Source: Bacteroidota bacterium (lineage in GTDB: Bacteria; Bacteroidota; Bacteroidia; 2-12-FULL-35-15). Taken from it: a stretch of DNA of 64,000 bases. Of the stretch, positions 1 through 7,695 are shown one piece after another. Numbering within the stretch: the first letter of the stretch is position 1; each line of letters begins with the position of its first letter. The notes beneath the pieces are model-generated. The model was given only the letters and a program-made list of their open reading frames with translations. It ran no database searches and was not told the DNA's origin. The stretch lies in assembly GCA_947504725.1 (NCBI GenBank), contig CANNHN010000001.1, forward strand, positions 186,001 through 250,000. Direction: 5' to 3'. Made by a program: the position numbers and the translations under genes.

Positions 1-1423
1 GCTGTTTTTGTAAATTTTCAATTGATGGAAGTATAGCTGTTTGAATTCTTCTGGCGTAGTTAATACTATCTGTAATGTCTTTGTTTTTAACTTCAATTTC
101 TATGTACGCTGACTGTAAAGCAATGTTTGCTTTTTGTTTTTCTTTGAATTGACGAAAAATAAAAAAGGCAAGGATAATAACTATTAATAATCCTGCACCA
201 ATCGACCATGTAATAATTTGTTGTTGTTTAAAGTTTGCCGTCTGAATCTCTTTGTCTTTATTCAATAATTCAATTTCTTGTTCTTGTTTTTCGCTGTCAT
301 ACTTGGCTTGCATGTCATTCATTTGTGCACTATTCTCTTCATTAAAGAGACTGTCTTTCATATTCGAATACAAATTATGATAATCGTATGCTTGTTTATA
401 GTCTCCGTTTTTATAAGAGAGGTCGGCTAAATTTAAATAAGAGCCTCTCATCTCTTCTTTGTTTCCAGTTGCAACTCCAATCGACAATGCCCTTTCATAA
501 TAGTTTTTGGCTATCGCAGGTTTATTGAGACTTAAATAACATTGACCAATTGTATTTAAATAAGTTGCATGGGACTTTTTGTCTCCAATATTTTCAACAA
601 TTTCTAGACCTTTTGATAAATATTTTAAGGCATCATCGTATTTTTTTTGTTCAGCATAAACAGACCCAATGTTTCCAAGTGCATTTAAAATCCATTTTTG
701 ATTTTTAATTTCTTCCGCAATTTTCAAACCTTTGAAATAATAGGAGAGTGCTGTATCGTACATTTTTCTTCTTCCATAAACATTCCCCATATTAATATAG
801 CTTGCTGATACTCCGTATTTGTCTTTTAATTCAAAGCGAATATTTAGTCCTTTCAAGTGAAATTCTTCTTCTTTTTTGCTATTCCCTTGTCGACCATATA
901 CATTACCAATTGCAGCGTAGCAGTTACCTATTAAATCTTTTTTGTCGAGAAGTTCATAAAGTTTTAATGTTTTGAAAAAATTTTCATTCGCTTTTGCATA
1001 ATTTCCGGTATATACTTCTAAAATTCCTATTTGGTAAATCATATTAGCCATTCGGAATTGATTCTTTTCTTTTTCAAATAGAATTAAAGCTTCTTGATAA
1101 TTTTTTTTAGCCGATGAAAAGTTCCCTTTTCCGTATTCGAATAATCCTTTTGTATTATAGCATTCAGCAATCCAATGTTGAGAATTTAGTTCATTGGCTA
1201 ATTTAGTAGCTTCTTCAATCAGGGGAGGAACTTTGTTCGGGTTCGTCTGCAGATGTGCACCGCATAGAAGGATCAGTGTGCTGATTTTGCTTGTGTCTTT
1301 TATTGAAGTCTTTAAAACAGCTTCAAGGCTATCAATTTTAGCCTGAATGTTTTTTTGTGCCAAAACGGTATTTGCAGAAATGCAAATAGACAGGAAAATG
1401 AAATATAGTAAATACTTTTTCAT
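1..1423 (-). CDS. TPR-repeat membrane sensor protein (N-terminal part; runs off the left edge)
   Basis: An open frame on the minus strand runs from an ATG at 1423 to the window edge, giving 474 codons without a stop. It starts with a signal peptide ending near VLAQ. About 8-9 tetratricopeptide repeats follow, with recurring motifs such as IGNVYG, MGNVYG and NIGSVYA. A charged helix of the type KYDSEKQEQEIELL leads into one membrane segment (about residues 400-420, GAGLLIVIILAFFIF). The last visible residues, SINYARRIQTAILPSIE, match the linker that usually precedes a SpoIIE/PP2C serine phosphatase domain in Bacteroidota TPR sensors. The catalytic domain itself lies outside the window, so a phosphatase output is an inference from this linker. 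A histidine kinase output is less likely. Confidence 0.75.
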   Translation of the reverse strand, partial: MKKYLLYFIFLSICISANTVLAQKNIQAKIDSLEAVLKTSIKDTSKISTLILLCGAHLQTNPNKVPPLIEEATKLANELNSQHWIAECYNTKGLFEYGKGNFSSAKKNYQEALILFEKEKNQFRMANMIYQIGILEVYTGNYAKANENFFKTLKLYELLDKKDLIGNCYAAIGNVYGRQGNSKKEEEFHLKGLNIRFELKDKYGVSASYINMGNVYGRRKMYDTALSYYFKGLKIAEEIKNQKWILNALGNIGSVYAEQKKYDDALKYLSKGLEIVENIGDKKSHATYLNTIGQCYLSLNKPAIAKNYYERALSIGVATGNKEEMRGSYLNLADLSYKNGDYKQAYDYHNLYSNMKDSLFNEENSAQMNDMQAKYDSEKQEQEIELLNKDKEIQTANFKQQQIITWSIGAGLLIVIILAFFIFRQFKEKQKANIALQSAYIEIEVKNKDITDSINYARRIQTAILPSIENLQKQ

Positions 1424-1464
1424 ATGGAGATATTAAGAGTATCTCGTAAATATATGAAAATTAT

Positions 1465-1917
1465 TTATTTTTTCTTTTTTGATTTAGCTTTTGCTTCAGC
1501 TTTAGCTTTGTCTAGTTTAATATTGTCGCGAATTTCTTTCCAATATTCGGCACCATAAGCAACAAAAATTTCAGAGCCAGCGAGGATGTTTTTTTCTGCT
1601 TTTATCCAACCGGATTGTTTGTACACAACGTAACAACAATTGTTTGTAATGCCTTTTACTTTTGTTATCCCCTTTGCATCGTTAGCATATCTAGCAATTT
1701 CTTTTGGAGTATAGTAGGCATCAACACACTTCTTTTTACTAATGTAAAAGGCGTATCCGTAAATGTCATTTTCTGCTCTTCTGTCTAACTCAGCTTCTGT
1801 AACGATTTCGCCAAGATATTCGACAATCCGCACACCTTTTTTAATGTCTTTTTTTGTGAATAGTCCTTTTCCCGTTCCAGGTAAGGTTGATTTTTTAATT
1901 ATAAAATCTGGGTGCAT
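1465..1917 (-). CDS. SET domain-containing protein (putative protein-lysine methyltransferase)
   Basis: This 150-residue protein is almost entirely one SET domain. Visible motifs are the N-terminal GTGKGLFTKKDIKKG (residues about 14-28), the strand VEYLGEIV, the pseudoknot-forming RYANDAKG...NNC region (about 76-94) and the C-terminal EIFVAYGAEYW (about 116-126), which carries the cofactor-site aromatic residue. SET domains transfer a methyl group from S-adenosylmethionine to lysine. The substrate in bacteria is usually unknown, and nothing here points to one. The C-terminus is a lysine- and alanine-rich tail ending in KSKKKK, which may bind nucleic acid. The usual NHS-C-x-PN motif is degenerate (NNCC). 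It is probably a single-gene unit, with a possible -7 box 19 bases upstream. Confidence 0.85.
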   Translation of the reverse strand: MHPDFIIKKSTLPGTGKGLFTKKDIKKGVRIVEYLGEIVTEAELDRRAENDIYGYAFYISKKKCVDAYYTPKEIARYANDAKGITKVKGITNNCCYVVYKQSGWIKAEKNILAGSEIFVAYGAEYWKEIRDNIKLDKAKAEAKAKSKKKK

Positions 1918-1936
1918 ATATTTGTTTTTGTGGGCG

Positions 1937-1944
1937 CAAAAATA
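1937..1944 (-). promoter_or_regulatory. Possible -7 box for the SET-domain gene
   Basis: The minus strand reads TATTTTTG, a match to the Bacteroidota -7 consensus TAnnTTTG, 19 bases before the ATG at 1917. I see no clear TTG at the expected -33 distance, so this is weaker than the promoters of rpsA or the response regulator gene. Confidence 0.35.
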
Positions 1945-2039
1945 GTAAAAGCTTTTAATGATAAATCATTTGTTGAAGTTTAAATGCAATTATAATTGAA
2001 AAGCAGTTTTTAGAATGAAATTATCGATCGAAAAAATAA

Positions 2040-2168
2040 TTAGTAGGATTGAGCAAGAATTTCTAAAAGAACAAATATAATCTGAAAGGAAATTTCGGCT
2101 ATCATGTGAACATTTTCAATTCTGGCGGCTCTTTTTTGCTTTTCTTCAGTTTCTTCTTTGTCAAAAAC
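2040..2168 (-). other. Open in-frame continuation beyond the stop of the exported-protein gene (possible remnant)
   Basis: After the TAA at 2169-2171 the same frame stays open for 42 codons, until another TAA at 2040-2042. The encoded text begins DKEETEEKQKRAARIENVHM and goes on to a hydrophobic end (ISFQIIFVLLEILAQ). It looks like coding sequence more than random spacer: a charged helix followed by a membrane-like helix. It could be the former C-terminus of the upstream gene, cut off by a nonsense change, or an unrelated small frame. It has no good start codon of its own apart from an internal ATG. Confidence 0.3.
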
Positions 2169-2531
2169 TTAGTCAACCTGGGGACTTGTTTTATTGATAG
2201 GCTTTATCTTTTCAATACGAGCATAAATAGTATCTAATTCTTGAATAGAGATAAGCTTTTCAAATGATCGATTATCTATTGTTTTGAATAGTATTGTATA
2301 GTCATCGACTGAATATTTTACTAGTTGTGCTGATTCAAAAAGCGAATCGTTGTATTCTGTAAAAAGCGACAACTCTTTTTTTTCGTAAACATTAATTGAA
2401 TTTCCTACTGAAGGATGAAATGCAACAATTTTTCCATTTCTATCAGATTGAGAGAAGCCATTTTTAGCTACAGCTATTACTAAAGAAATCGTTATTAAAA
2501 GACTTATAATTGTCCGATTTATAAAAATCAT
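2169..2531 (-). CDS. Small exported protein of unknown function
   Basis: This predicted protein has 120 residues starting from the ATG at 2531; a TTG two codons upstream is less likely. The first 28 residues form a signal peptide or membrane anchor (ISLLITISLVIAVA, then a possible cleavage after FSQ). The remainder is a small soluble domain with no cysteines and no motif I recognise; it includes VGNSINVYEKKELSLF and ends NKTSPQVD. It stands alone between the SET gene and the divergent rpsA promoter. The frame continues open past the stop codon (see the neighbouring entry), so the annotated C-terminus may be truncated. I assign no function. Confidence 0.5.
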   Translation of the reverse strand: MIFINRTIISLLITISLVIAVAKNGFSQSDRNGKIVAFHPSVGNSINVYEKKELSLFTEYNDSLFESAQLVKYSVDDYTILFKTIDNRSFEKLISIQELDTIYARIEKIKPINKTSPQVD

Positions 2532-2671
2532 CTCCAAAGTTAAGGTCTAAAAGTAATATATCCAAAGATTAATATAAATACTTGATTTATATATACTTAA
2601 ATTATATTAAGTAAAGTATTTTGTTGTTCTATTTGAATGGTATATTAAGCTTTTAAAAAAAAATTAAAATA

Positions 2672-2704
2672 TTGTTGCGACAACATTAGAATTTCTTATC
2701 TTTG
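2672..2704 (+). promoter_or_regulatory. rpsA promoter (-33 TTG, -7 TATCTTTG)
   Basis: TATCTTTG at 2697-2704 matches the Bacteroidota -7 box TAnnTTTG. TTG at 2675-2677 lies 19 bases upstream, the expected -33 spacing. Transcription from here would give rpsA a leader of roughly 110 bases. Confidence 0.65.
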
Positions 2705-2750
2705 TGTCCCTTTTAAAAAAGGATTAGATAAAAAGTAGTACTAACCCCTT

Positions 2751-2776
2751 CAATTAAATTGATAATCAATTAATTG
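2751..2776 (+). promoter_or_regulatory. Inverted repeat in the rpsA leader
   Basis: CAATTAAATTGAT is followed, after one base, by ATCAATTAATTG. This is a 12-base inverted repeat with a single bulged A, in the 5' untranslated region of rpsA. S1 autoregulates its own mRNA in other bacteria, so the element may be a regulatory hairpin. It is very AT-rich, and with a one-base centre it would have to open several pairs to form a loop. Confidence 0.4.
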
Positions 2777-2823
2777 GATACAAAAAAAGTCTCCGGAGAA
2801 TCATTAAGCCGGAAAAAATTAAA

Positions 2824-4644
2824 ATGGCAGAAACATTAGAAGTAGCGGTATCATTAGAAGCATTTGATTGGAATGCATTAGGTAACAAAGGTGAAACCTA
2901 TTCACAAGCAGATCGTGATAAATACGATTCTCTTTATGAAAAAACATTAAAATCTGTAGCAGCAAACGAAATCATTGATGGTAAAGTTGTAGCTAAAAAC
3001 AGCAAAGAAGTAGTTGTAAACATTGGTTACAAGTCGGATGGTGTTGTTCAATTAACAGAATTTCGTTACAATCCTGATTTGAAAATTGGTGATATAGTTG
3101 AAGTATATGTTGAATCTCAAGAAGATAAAAGCGGTCAGTTAATTCTTTCTCACAAAACGGCTCGTGCCATGAAATCGTGGGAGCGTGTTAACCAAGCTCT
3201 TAACAACGATGAAATTATTAAAGGATATGTTAAATGCCGTACAAAAGGTGGTCTTATCGCTGATGTATTTGGTATCGAAGCATTCTTACCAGGTTCACAA
3301 ATTGATGTGAAACCAATTCGCGATTACGATGTATATGTTGGAAAAACAATGGAATTTAAAGTTGTGAAAATCAACAATGAGTTCAAAAACGTTGTCGTTT
3401 CTCACAAAGCATTAATTGAAGCGGAATTAGAACAACAGAAAAAAGAAATCATCTCTAAATTAGAAAAAGGACAAGTATTAGAAGGTACTGTGAAAAACAT
3501 TACTTCTTATGGTGTATTTATCGATTTAGGTGGAGTTGACGGATTGGTTCACATTACAGATTTATCTTGGGGACGTATTAACCACCCAGAAGAAATCGTT
3601 AAATTGGATCAAAAAATCAATGTTGTTATTCTTGATTTCGATAACGAGAAAAAACGTATTGCATTGGGCTTAAAACAACTTTCTGCTCATCCTTGGGATG
3701 GTTTGAAAGCTGAATTAGCTATCGGTGATAAAGTAAAAGGTAAAGTAGTTGTTATTGCTGATTACGGTGCTTTTGTTGAAATCGCACAAGGTGTTGAAGG
3801 TTTAATCCACGTTTCAGAAATGAGCTGGAGCCAACATTTGCGCACTGCACACGATTTCTTAAAAGTAGGTGATGAAGTAGAAGCAGTTGTTTTAACACTT
3901 GATCGTGAAGAACGCAAAATGTCATTAGGTATTAAACAATTGATGCCTGACCCATGGAGCAATGTAATTACTAAATATACTAAAGGATCTAAGCATGCTG
4001 CTACTGTTCGCAACTTTACCAACTTCGGTATTTTTGTTGAATTAGAAGAAGGTGTTGATGGTTTAATCCACATTTCTGACTTATCATGGTCTAAAAAAAT
4101 CAAGCATCCATCAGAATTCACTAAAATAGGTGATAAGATTGATGTTGTAGTTTTAGAAATTGATGGTGAAAACCGTAGATTGAGCTTAGGACACAAACAA
4201 TTGGAAGAAAATCCATGGGATGTGTTTGAAACAATCTTTATTGAAAATTCACTACACCAAGGAACAATTATCAGTGTAATGGAAAAAGGTGCAATCGTTT
4301 CTATGCCTTACGGTGTTGAAGCATTCTGCCCAACTCGTCACTTGGTAAAAACGGATGGTTCTTCAGCGAAAGCAGAAGATGTATTGGATTTCAAAGTTCT
4401 TGAATTCAACAAAGAAGGCAAAAAAATCATCGTTTCTCATAGCAAAATCAATGAAGAAGTAACTGCTGCTGACAAGGCTGCTGTTGCAACTGAAAAGAAA
4501 ACGGCTGGAGACGAAGAGAAAAAAGCTGTTAAAAAAGTAAAAGACAGTGTTGAAAAAACAACACTAGGCGATATGGATGTTCTATCTAGCTTAAAAGCGA
4601 ATATGGAAGAATCTGAAAAAAAATCGACTAAAAAGTCTGAATAA
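2824..4644 (+). CDS. rpsA: 30S ribosomal protein S1
   Basis: The protein has 606 residues and six S1-type OB-fold domains in order, at about residues 48-115, 128-195, 214-287, 300-373, 386-460 and 473-540. Domains 3-5 are canonical, with the repeated pattern YGVFIDLGGVDGLVHITDLSW or close variants, and each ends with LGLKQL, LGIKQL or LGHKQL. The first two domains are more divergent, as expected for the ribosome-binding part of S1. The C-terminal 60 residues are a lysine- and glutamate-rich tail. S1 binds mRNA on the small subunit. The gene has its own promoter and is followed by a dense series of hairpins including a strong terminator. The TAA stop is at 4642-4644. Confidence 0.97.
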   Translation: MAETLEVAVSLEAFDWNALGNKGETYSQADRDKYDSLYEKTLKSVAANEIIDGKVVAKNSKEVVVNIGYKSDGVVQLTEFRYNPDLKIGDIVEVYVESQEDKSGQLILSHKTARAMKSWERVNQALNNDEIIKGYVKCRTKGGLIADVFGIEAFLPGSQIDVKPIRDYDVYVGKTMEFKVVKINNEFKNVVVSHKALIEAELEQQKKEIISKLEKGQVLEGTVKNITSYGVFIDLGGVDGLVHITDLSWGRINHPEEIVKLDQKINVVILDFDNEKKRIALGLKQLSAHPWDGLKAELAIGDKVKGKVVVIADYGAFVEIAQGVEGLIHVSEMSWSQHLRTAHDFLKVGDEVEAVVLTLDREERKMSLGIKQLMPDPWSNVITKYTKGSKHAATVRNFTNFGIFVELEEGVDGLIHISDLSWSKKIKHPSEFTKIGDKIDVVVLEIDGENRRLSLGHKQLEENPWDVFETIFIENSLHQGTIISVMEKGAIVSMPYGVEAFCPTRHLVKTDGSSAKAEDVLDFKVLEFNKEGKKIIVSHSKINEEVTAADKAAVATEKKTAGDEEKKAVKKVKDSVEKTTLGDMDVLSSLKANMEESEKKSTKKSE

Positions 4645-4827
4645 TACCGAACTATCGGTACAAGTATTTTGTTCCGCTTACGCGCGGAACAAAATCTAAA
4701 AACCCACGCCATGGTTTTTTAGAAAAAAGCGCCCCCGTACTGTGGGGCGCTTTTTTATTTTAATCAAACTTGTTTTTAAGCTCCGCTTAAAAGCTTAGTT
4801 TGATTTATCCCGACAGAAGTCGGGATC
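4645..4827. repeat. Run of six consecutive inverted repeats after rpsA
   Basis: Six back-to-back inverted repeats fill this spacer, beginning at the base after the rpsA stop codon. (1) TACCGA-acta-TCGGTA at 4645-4660, perfect. (2) ATTTTGTTCCGC / GCGGAACAAAAT at 4666-4695, 12 bp perfect. (3) AAAAACC / GGTTTTT at 4698-4719. (4) The terminator at 4723-4756. (5) A composite stem at 4762-4805: AATCAAACT / AGTTTGATT outside and TTTTAAGC / GCTTAAAA inside. (6) ATCCCGAC-agaa-GTCGGGAT at 4807-4826, perfect. Only number 4 has a clear terminator layout. The others could protect the 3' end of rpsA mRNA or be remnants of dispersed palindromic elements. Confidence 0.85.
4723..4756. terminator. Bidirectional intrinsic terminator after rpsA
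   Basis: GCGCCCC at 4729-4735 pairs with GGGGCGC at 4744-4750. The stem is flanked by A6 on the left and T6 on the right, so it can terminate transcription from either strand. It lies about 80 bases after the rpsA stop. Confidence 0.9.
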
Positions 4828-4989
4828 TCTTTGTCGTAAGGTTAATCCCAATTGACTTAGCTTCGCTTAGACTTACTTATCACGATGAATCCATATAGCT
4901 AACGGGATTTGATCTGTTAGTAATAGACAGGAAACACAATTACAAAACCTGGTTTTTATTTTTAATTACTCTCAATTCAAAATTTTTAC

Positions 4990-4997
4990 TAAATTTG
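4990..4997 (+). promoter_or_regulatory. -7 box of pyrR, very close to the start codon
   Basis: TAAATTTG matches TAnnTTTG and ends only 8 bases before the pyrR ATG at 5006. If used, the transcript would have almost no leader. No convincing -33 element is visible. Confidence 0.45.
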
Positions 4998-5005
4998 TGC
5001 TCTAG

Positions 5006-5542
5006 ATGAAGCCAAGAATCATTTTAGACAGTAAACTTCTAGATATTACCGTTACTCGGCTTTGTTATCAATTAATAGAAATTCACAACGACTTCCAGAA
5101 CACAGTAATCATAGGGCTTCAGCCTCGTGGAACTTTTTTGGCTTCTCGCATCCATAAAAAACTTCAGGAAATTTTAAAACGAAAAGACATCAAGTATGGT
5201 AGTCTGGATACTACATTCTATCGTGATGATTTTCGCCAAAAGGAATTGGTTCCAAATGCAACAAGCATTGATTTTATTATCGAAGGAAAGAATGTGATAC
5301 TTGTAGATGATGTGTTGTTCACAGGAAGAACCATTCGTGCTGGGTTGGATGCAATGCTTGCATTCGGTCGACCAAATGATGTTGAACTTCTGGTTTTGAT
5401 TGACAGACGACTAAGCAGACATTTACCTATACAAGCCAAATACATAGGAAAAGTAATAGATTCCATCGCTTCCGAAAAAGTAAAAGTAGAGTGGAAGGAA
5501 ACAGATGGAGCAGATAAAGTAACACTCTTATCAAACGACTAA
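5006..5542 (+). CDS. pyrR: PyrR: pyrimidine operon regulator / uracil phosphoribosyltransferase
   Basis: This 178-residue type I phosphoribosyltransferase carries the PRPP-binding loop VILVDDVLFTGRTIRAGLDA (about residues 97-116). It also has the PyrR-type flexible-loop region around SLDTTFYRDDF and an LIDRRLSRHLPIQAKYIGK stretch typical of the family. PyrR proteins make UMP from uracil and PRPP, and many also bind pyr mRNA. Its TAA stop overlaps the pyrB ATG (TAATG at 5540-5544), so the two are translationally coupled. I see no obvious PyrR anti-terminator structure in the short upstream region, and the leader looks nearly absent. Whether this copy still regulates by RNA binding is therefore open. 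Confidence 0.93.
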   Translation: MKPRIILDSKLLDITVTRLCYQLIEIHNDFQNTVIIGLQPRGTFLASRIHKKLQEILKRKDIKYGSLDTTFYRDDFRQKELVPNATSIDFIIEGKNVILVDDVLFTGRTIRAGLDAMLAFGRPNDVELLVLIDRRLSRHLPIQAKYIGKVIDSIASEKVKVEWKETDGADKVTLLSND

Positions 5543-6465
5543 TGACAAAACTGAGTACAAAACATTTACTTGGAATAAAAGAGCTGACAGCTGATGATAT
5601 TCATTTGATATTGCACACAGCCGAAAATTTTAAAGAAGTCATTAATCGTCCCATCAAAAAAGTTCCTTCACTCAGAGATATTACCATTGCCAATTTATTT
5701 TTCGAAAACTCTACACGCACAAAATTATCCTTTGAATTAGCAGAAAAGCGCCTAAGTGCTGATGTTGTTAATTTTTCTTCAGGTTCATCCTCGGTAAAAA
5801 AAGGGGAAACATTAATTGACACGGTAAATAATATCCTGGCCATGAAAGTGGATATGGTAGTGATGCGCCATCCTAACCCAGGAGCAGCAGTATTTTTATC
5901 AAAACACATTGATGCTAAAATTATAAATGCTGGTGACGGAGCACACGAACATCCAACTCAAGCATTGCTGGATGCTTTTTCAATAAAGGAAAAGCTAGGA
6001 AGTATAAAAGGAAAGAAGATAGCCATCATCGGAGATATTCTTCATTCACGCGTTGCTTTGTCAAACATATTTTGTCTGCAAAAACTAGGAGCAGAAGTGA
6101 TGGTATGCGGTCCAACTACCTTAATGCCTAAGTATATTCATAGTTTAGGAGTGAAAGTAGAACATGACTTAAGAAAAGCGCTTGAATGGTGCGATGTAGC
6201 CAATATGTTAAGGATTCAATTGGAGCGCCAAGACATAAAATTTTTCCCTTCATTACGCGAATACACCATGTTATTTGGACTTAACAAAGATTTGCTGGAT
6301 TCACTTTCTAAGAAAATAGTGGTTATGCATCCAGGTCCAATCAATAGAGGTGTTGAGATTACTAGCGATGTTGCAGATAGCGCTCAAAGCATTATTTTGG
6401 AACAGGTCGAAAATGGAGTAGCTGTAAGAATGGCTGTTTTGTTTCTTTTGGCAGGTAGAGCATAG
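5542..6465 (+). CDS. pyrB: Aspartate carbamoyltransferase catalytic subunit
   Basis: The protein has 307 residues, normal for the catalytic chain. It contains the carbamoyl-phosphate loop FFENSTRTKLSFELA (about residues 53-67), the second loop SSSVKKGETL, the HPTQALLDAF segment, and the C-terminal HPGPINRGVEI motif that closes over the substrate. It catalyses the committed step of pyrimidine synthesis: carbamoyl phosphate plus aspartate gives carbamoyl aspartate. The gene overlaps pyrR by one base, forming a two-gene operon. No pyrI regulatory subunit follows. The other pyrimidine genes in the window (pyrD at 32.9 kb and the pyrC homologue at 59.2 kb) are not linked to this operon. Confidence 0.96.
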   Translation: MTKLSTKHLLGIKELTADDIHLILHTAENFKEVINRPIKKVPSLRDITIANLFFENSTRTKLSFELAEKRLSADVVNFSSGSSSVKKGETLIDTVNNILAMKVDMVVMRHPNPGAAVFLSKHIDAKIINAGDGAHEHPTQALLDAFSIKEKLGSIKGKKIAIIGDILHSRVALSNIFCLQKLGAEVMVCGPTTLMPKYIHSLGVKVEHDLRKALEWCDVANMLRIQLERQDIKFFPSLREYTMLFGLNKDLLDSLSKKIVVMHPGPINRGVEITSDVADSAQSIILEQVENGVAVRMAVLFLLAGRA

Positions 6466-6508
6466 ATTTCCATAGTTTTCAACACTTTTATTTCTTTGCC
6501 GTTTCTAC

Positions 6509-6540
6509 TTGCTTAGTACCATAAAAATTTCTTACATTTG
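6509..6540 (+). promoter_or_regulatory. Promoter of the STAS-domain gene
   Basis: TTG at 6509-6511 and TACATTTG at 6533-6540 match the Bacteroidota -33 and -7 elements, with 21 bases between them. The ATG of the STAS gene is 18 bases downstream. Confidence 0.6.
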
Positions 6541-6558
6541 TTTAAATAAATTAGCAAT

Positions 6559-6906
6559 ATGAGTTTTCAAATAGATAAGACCGACAAGTACACCATCATT
6601 AAACTGCTTGCAGAAAAGTTGGATAGCAATTTGGCACCTTCTTTAAAATCAGAATTGGTTGTAATAAGTACAGATGGTGCTAAAAACATTATTATTGATT
6701 TATCGGATACTCGTTACTGCGATTCTTCTGGCTTAAGCGCTATTTTGGTGGCTAACCGTTTGTGTAAAAATAGCCAAGGCGCTTTTATTCTTTCAGGTTT
6801 GCAAGATTCTGTAAAAAAACTGATTTCAATTTCTCAATTAGATACCATTTTAAATATAACAACAACTGTGGATGAAGCAAAGGAAATGCTTTCTGTTCAC
6901 GCTTAA
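6559..6906 (+). CDS. STAS-domain protein (anti-sigma factor antagonist-like)
   Basis: This 115-residue protein consists of a single STAS domain. The key loop is DTRYCDSSGLSAILVANRL (about residues 49-67), with the DSSG motif that carries the phosphorylatable serine in SpoIIAA/RsbV-type antagonists. No membrane segment or additional domain is present. Such proteins bind and sequester anti-sigma factor kinases in partner-switching systems, but no partner kinase is in the window. A SpoIIE-type sensor may lie at the left edge, although nothing links the two. The next gene begins 21 bases downstream on the same strand, so co-transcription with the T9SS cargo gene and rnz is likely. Confidence 0.9.
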   Translation: MSFQIDKTDKYTIIKLLAEKLDSNLAPSLKSELVVISTDGAKNIIIDLSDTRYCDSSGLSAILVANRLCKNSQGAFILSGLQDSVKKLISISQLDTILNITTTVDEAKEMLSVHA

Positions 6907-6927
6907 TAACAACCTAAACTAACTCCT

Positions 6928-7695
6928 ATGATTAAAAAACTACTTTTCTCTTTTGCTTTTGTTGCAGCTTTTGGATTTGCTTCTAATGCACAAATTTGCA
7001 CACCAGACATTTCTTGTATCCCTGTCTCAGAGCCATACGGATTATGTCCTGACAGTACAACAGGAATCGCAATTGGAACCGTTGGTGTTCCTTATTCTCA
7101 ATTGATGAGTATAAAAGTTCCTGCTGACCCATCTAGCTTTGGAGCGCCTCCTCTAACTGGTTTAGTATCTATTGAAATTGGAAGTGTAGATAGTTTAGCG
7201 CCTGGGTTGTCTTATGCATGTGTCCCTGGATCATGTGATTTTCCTGCTAGCTCAAATGGTTGTATCTTAATTACAGGAACACCCACTGTAGCTTGGAACA
7301 AACAAGTAATAGTTCACGGAATTGGTCATTTAACTTTGCCTATTATCGGAACTCCTTTTACTCAAGGAATTGACAATTTGCAATATCGCAGTATTGTTCT
7401 TGATCCATCAAGCATTTCAACCTTGGATTTAACAAAATTTGATGTAGATCAAAACTCTCCTAATCCTTTTAGCGAAAGTTCTGAAATTCGTTTTTCTACT
7501 ACTGATAACTCAACTGTTGAATTCAAAGTTTTCAATATGTTAGGTGCTGTTATTTACAACAAGAATTTTAAAACGTCAAAAGGCATTAATAATATTAAGA
7601 TTGAAGCAAATTCATTTGCTCCTGGAGTTTATATTTACTCAATCACAAATGGTGATAAAACAATCACAAAACGTATGATTGTTGCAGGAAAATAA
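6928..7695 (+). CDS. Secreted protein with T9SS type A sorting domain
   Basis: The protein has 255 residues, with a signal peptide of about 21 residues (LLFSFAFVAAFGFASNA). A cysteine-containing middle region follows, with an Ig-like pattern (LAPGLSYACVPGSC ... ILITGTPTV). The C-terminal ~80 residues are a type A T9SS sorting domain: it opens with QNSPNPFSESSEIRFS and ends with GVYIYSITNGDKTITKRMIV. It is therefore probably exported by the Sec and type IX systems and displayed on the surface or released. The middle region has no assigned function. Its TAA stop overlaps the ATG of rnz by one base. The best terminator candidate for its transcript is a strong hairpin inside rnz, 65 bases downstream. 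Confidence 0.85.
   Translation: MIKKLLFSFAFVAAFGFASNAQICTPDISCIPVSEPYGLCPDSTTGIAIGTVGVPYSQLMSIKVPADPSSFGAPPLTGLVSIEIGSVDSLAPGLSYACVPGSCDFPASSNGCILITGTPTVAWNKQVIVHGIGHLTLPIIGTPFTQGIDNLQYRSIVLDPSSISTLDLTKFDVDQNSPNPFSESSEIRFSTTDNSTVEFKVFNMLGAVIYNKNFKTSKGINNIKIEANSFAPGVYIYSITNGDKTITKRMIVAGK

Noticed and set aside
3762-4196. 144-codon open frame antisense to rpsA
   Set aside because: It lies wholly inside a certain ribosomal protein gene, has no promoter, and its composition (serine- and threonine-rich) is that of a mirrored AT-rich coding frame.
4830-4989. PyrR anti-terminator upstream of pyrR
   Set aside because: The -7 box lies 8 bases before the start codon and no conserved PyrR binding-loop sequence or terminator pair is seen between them.
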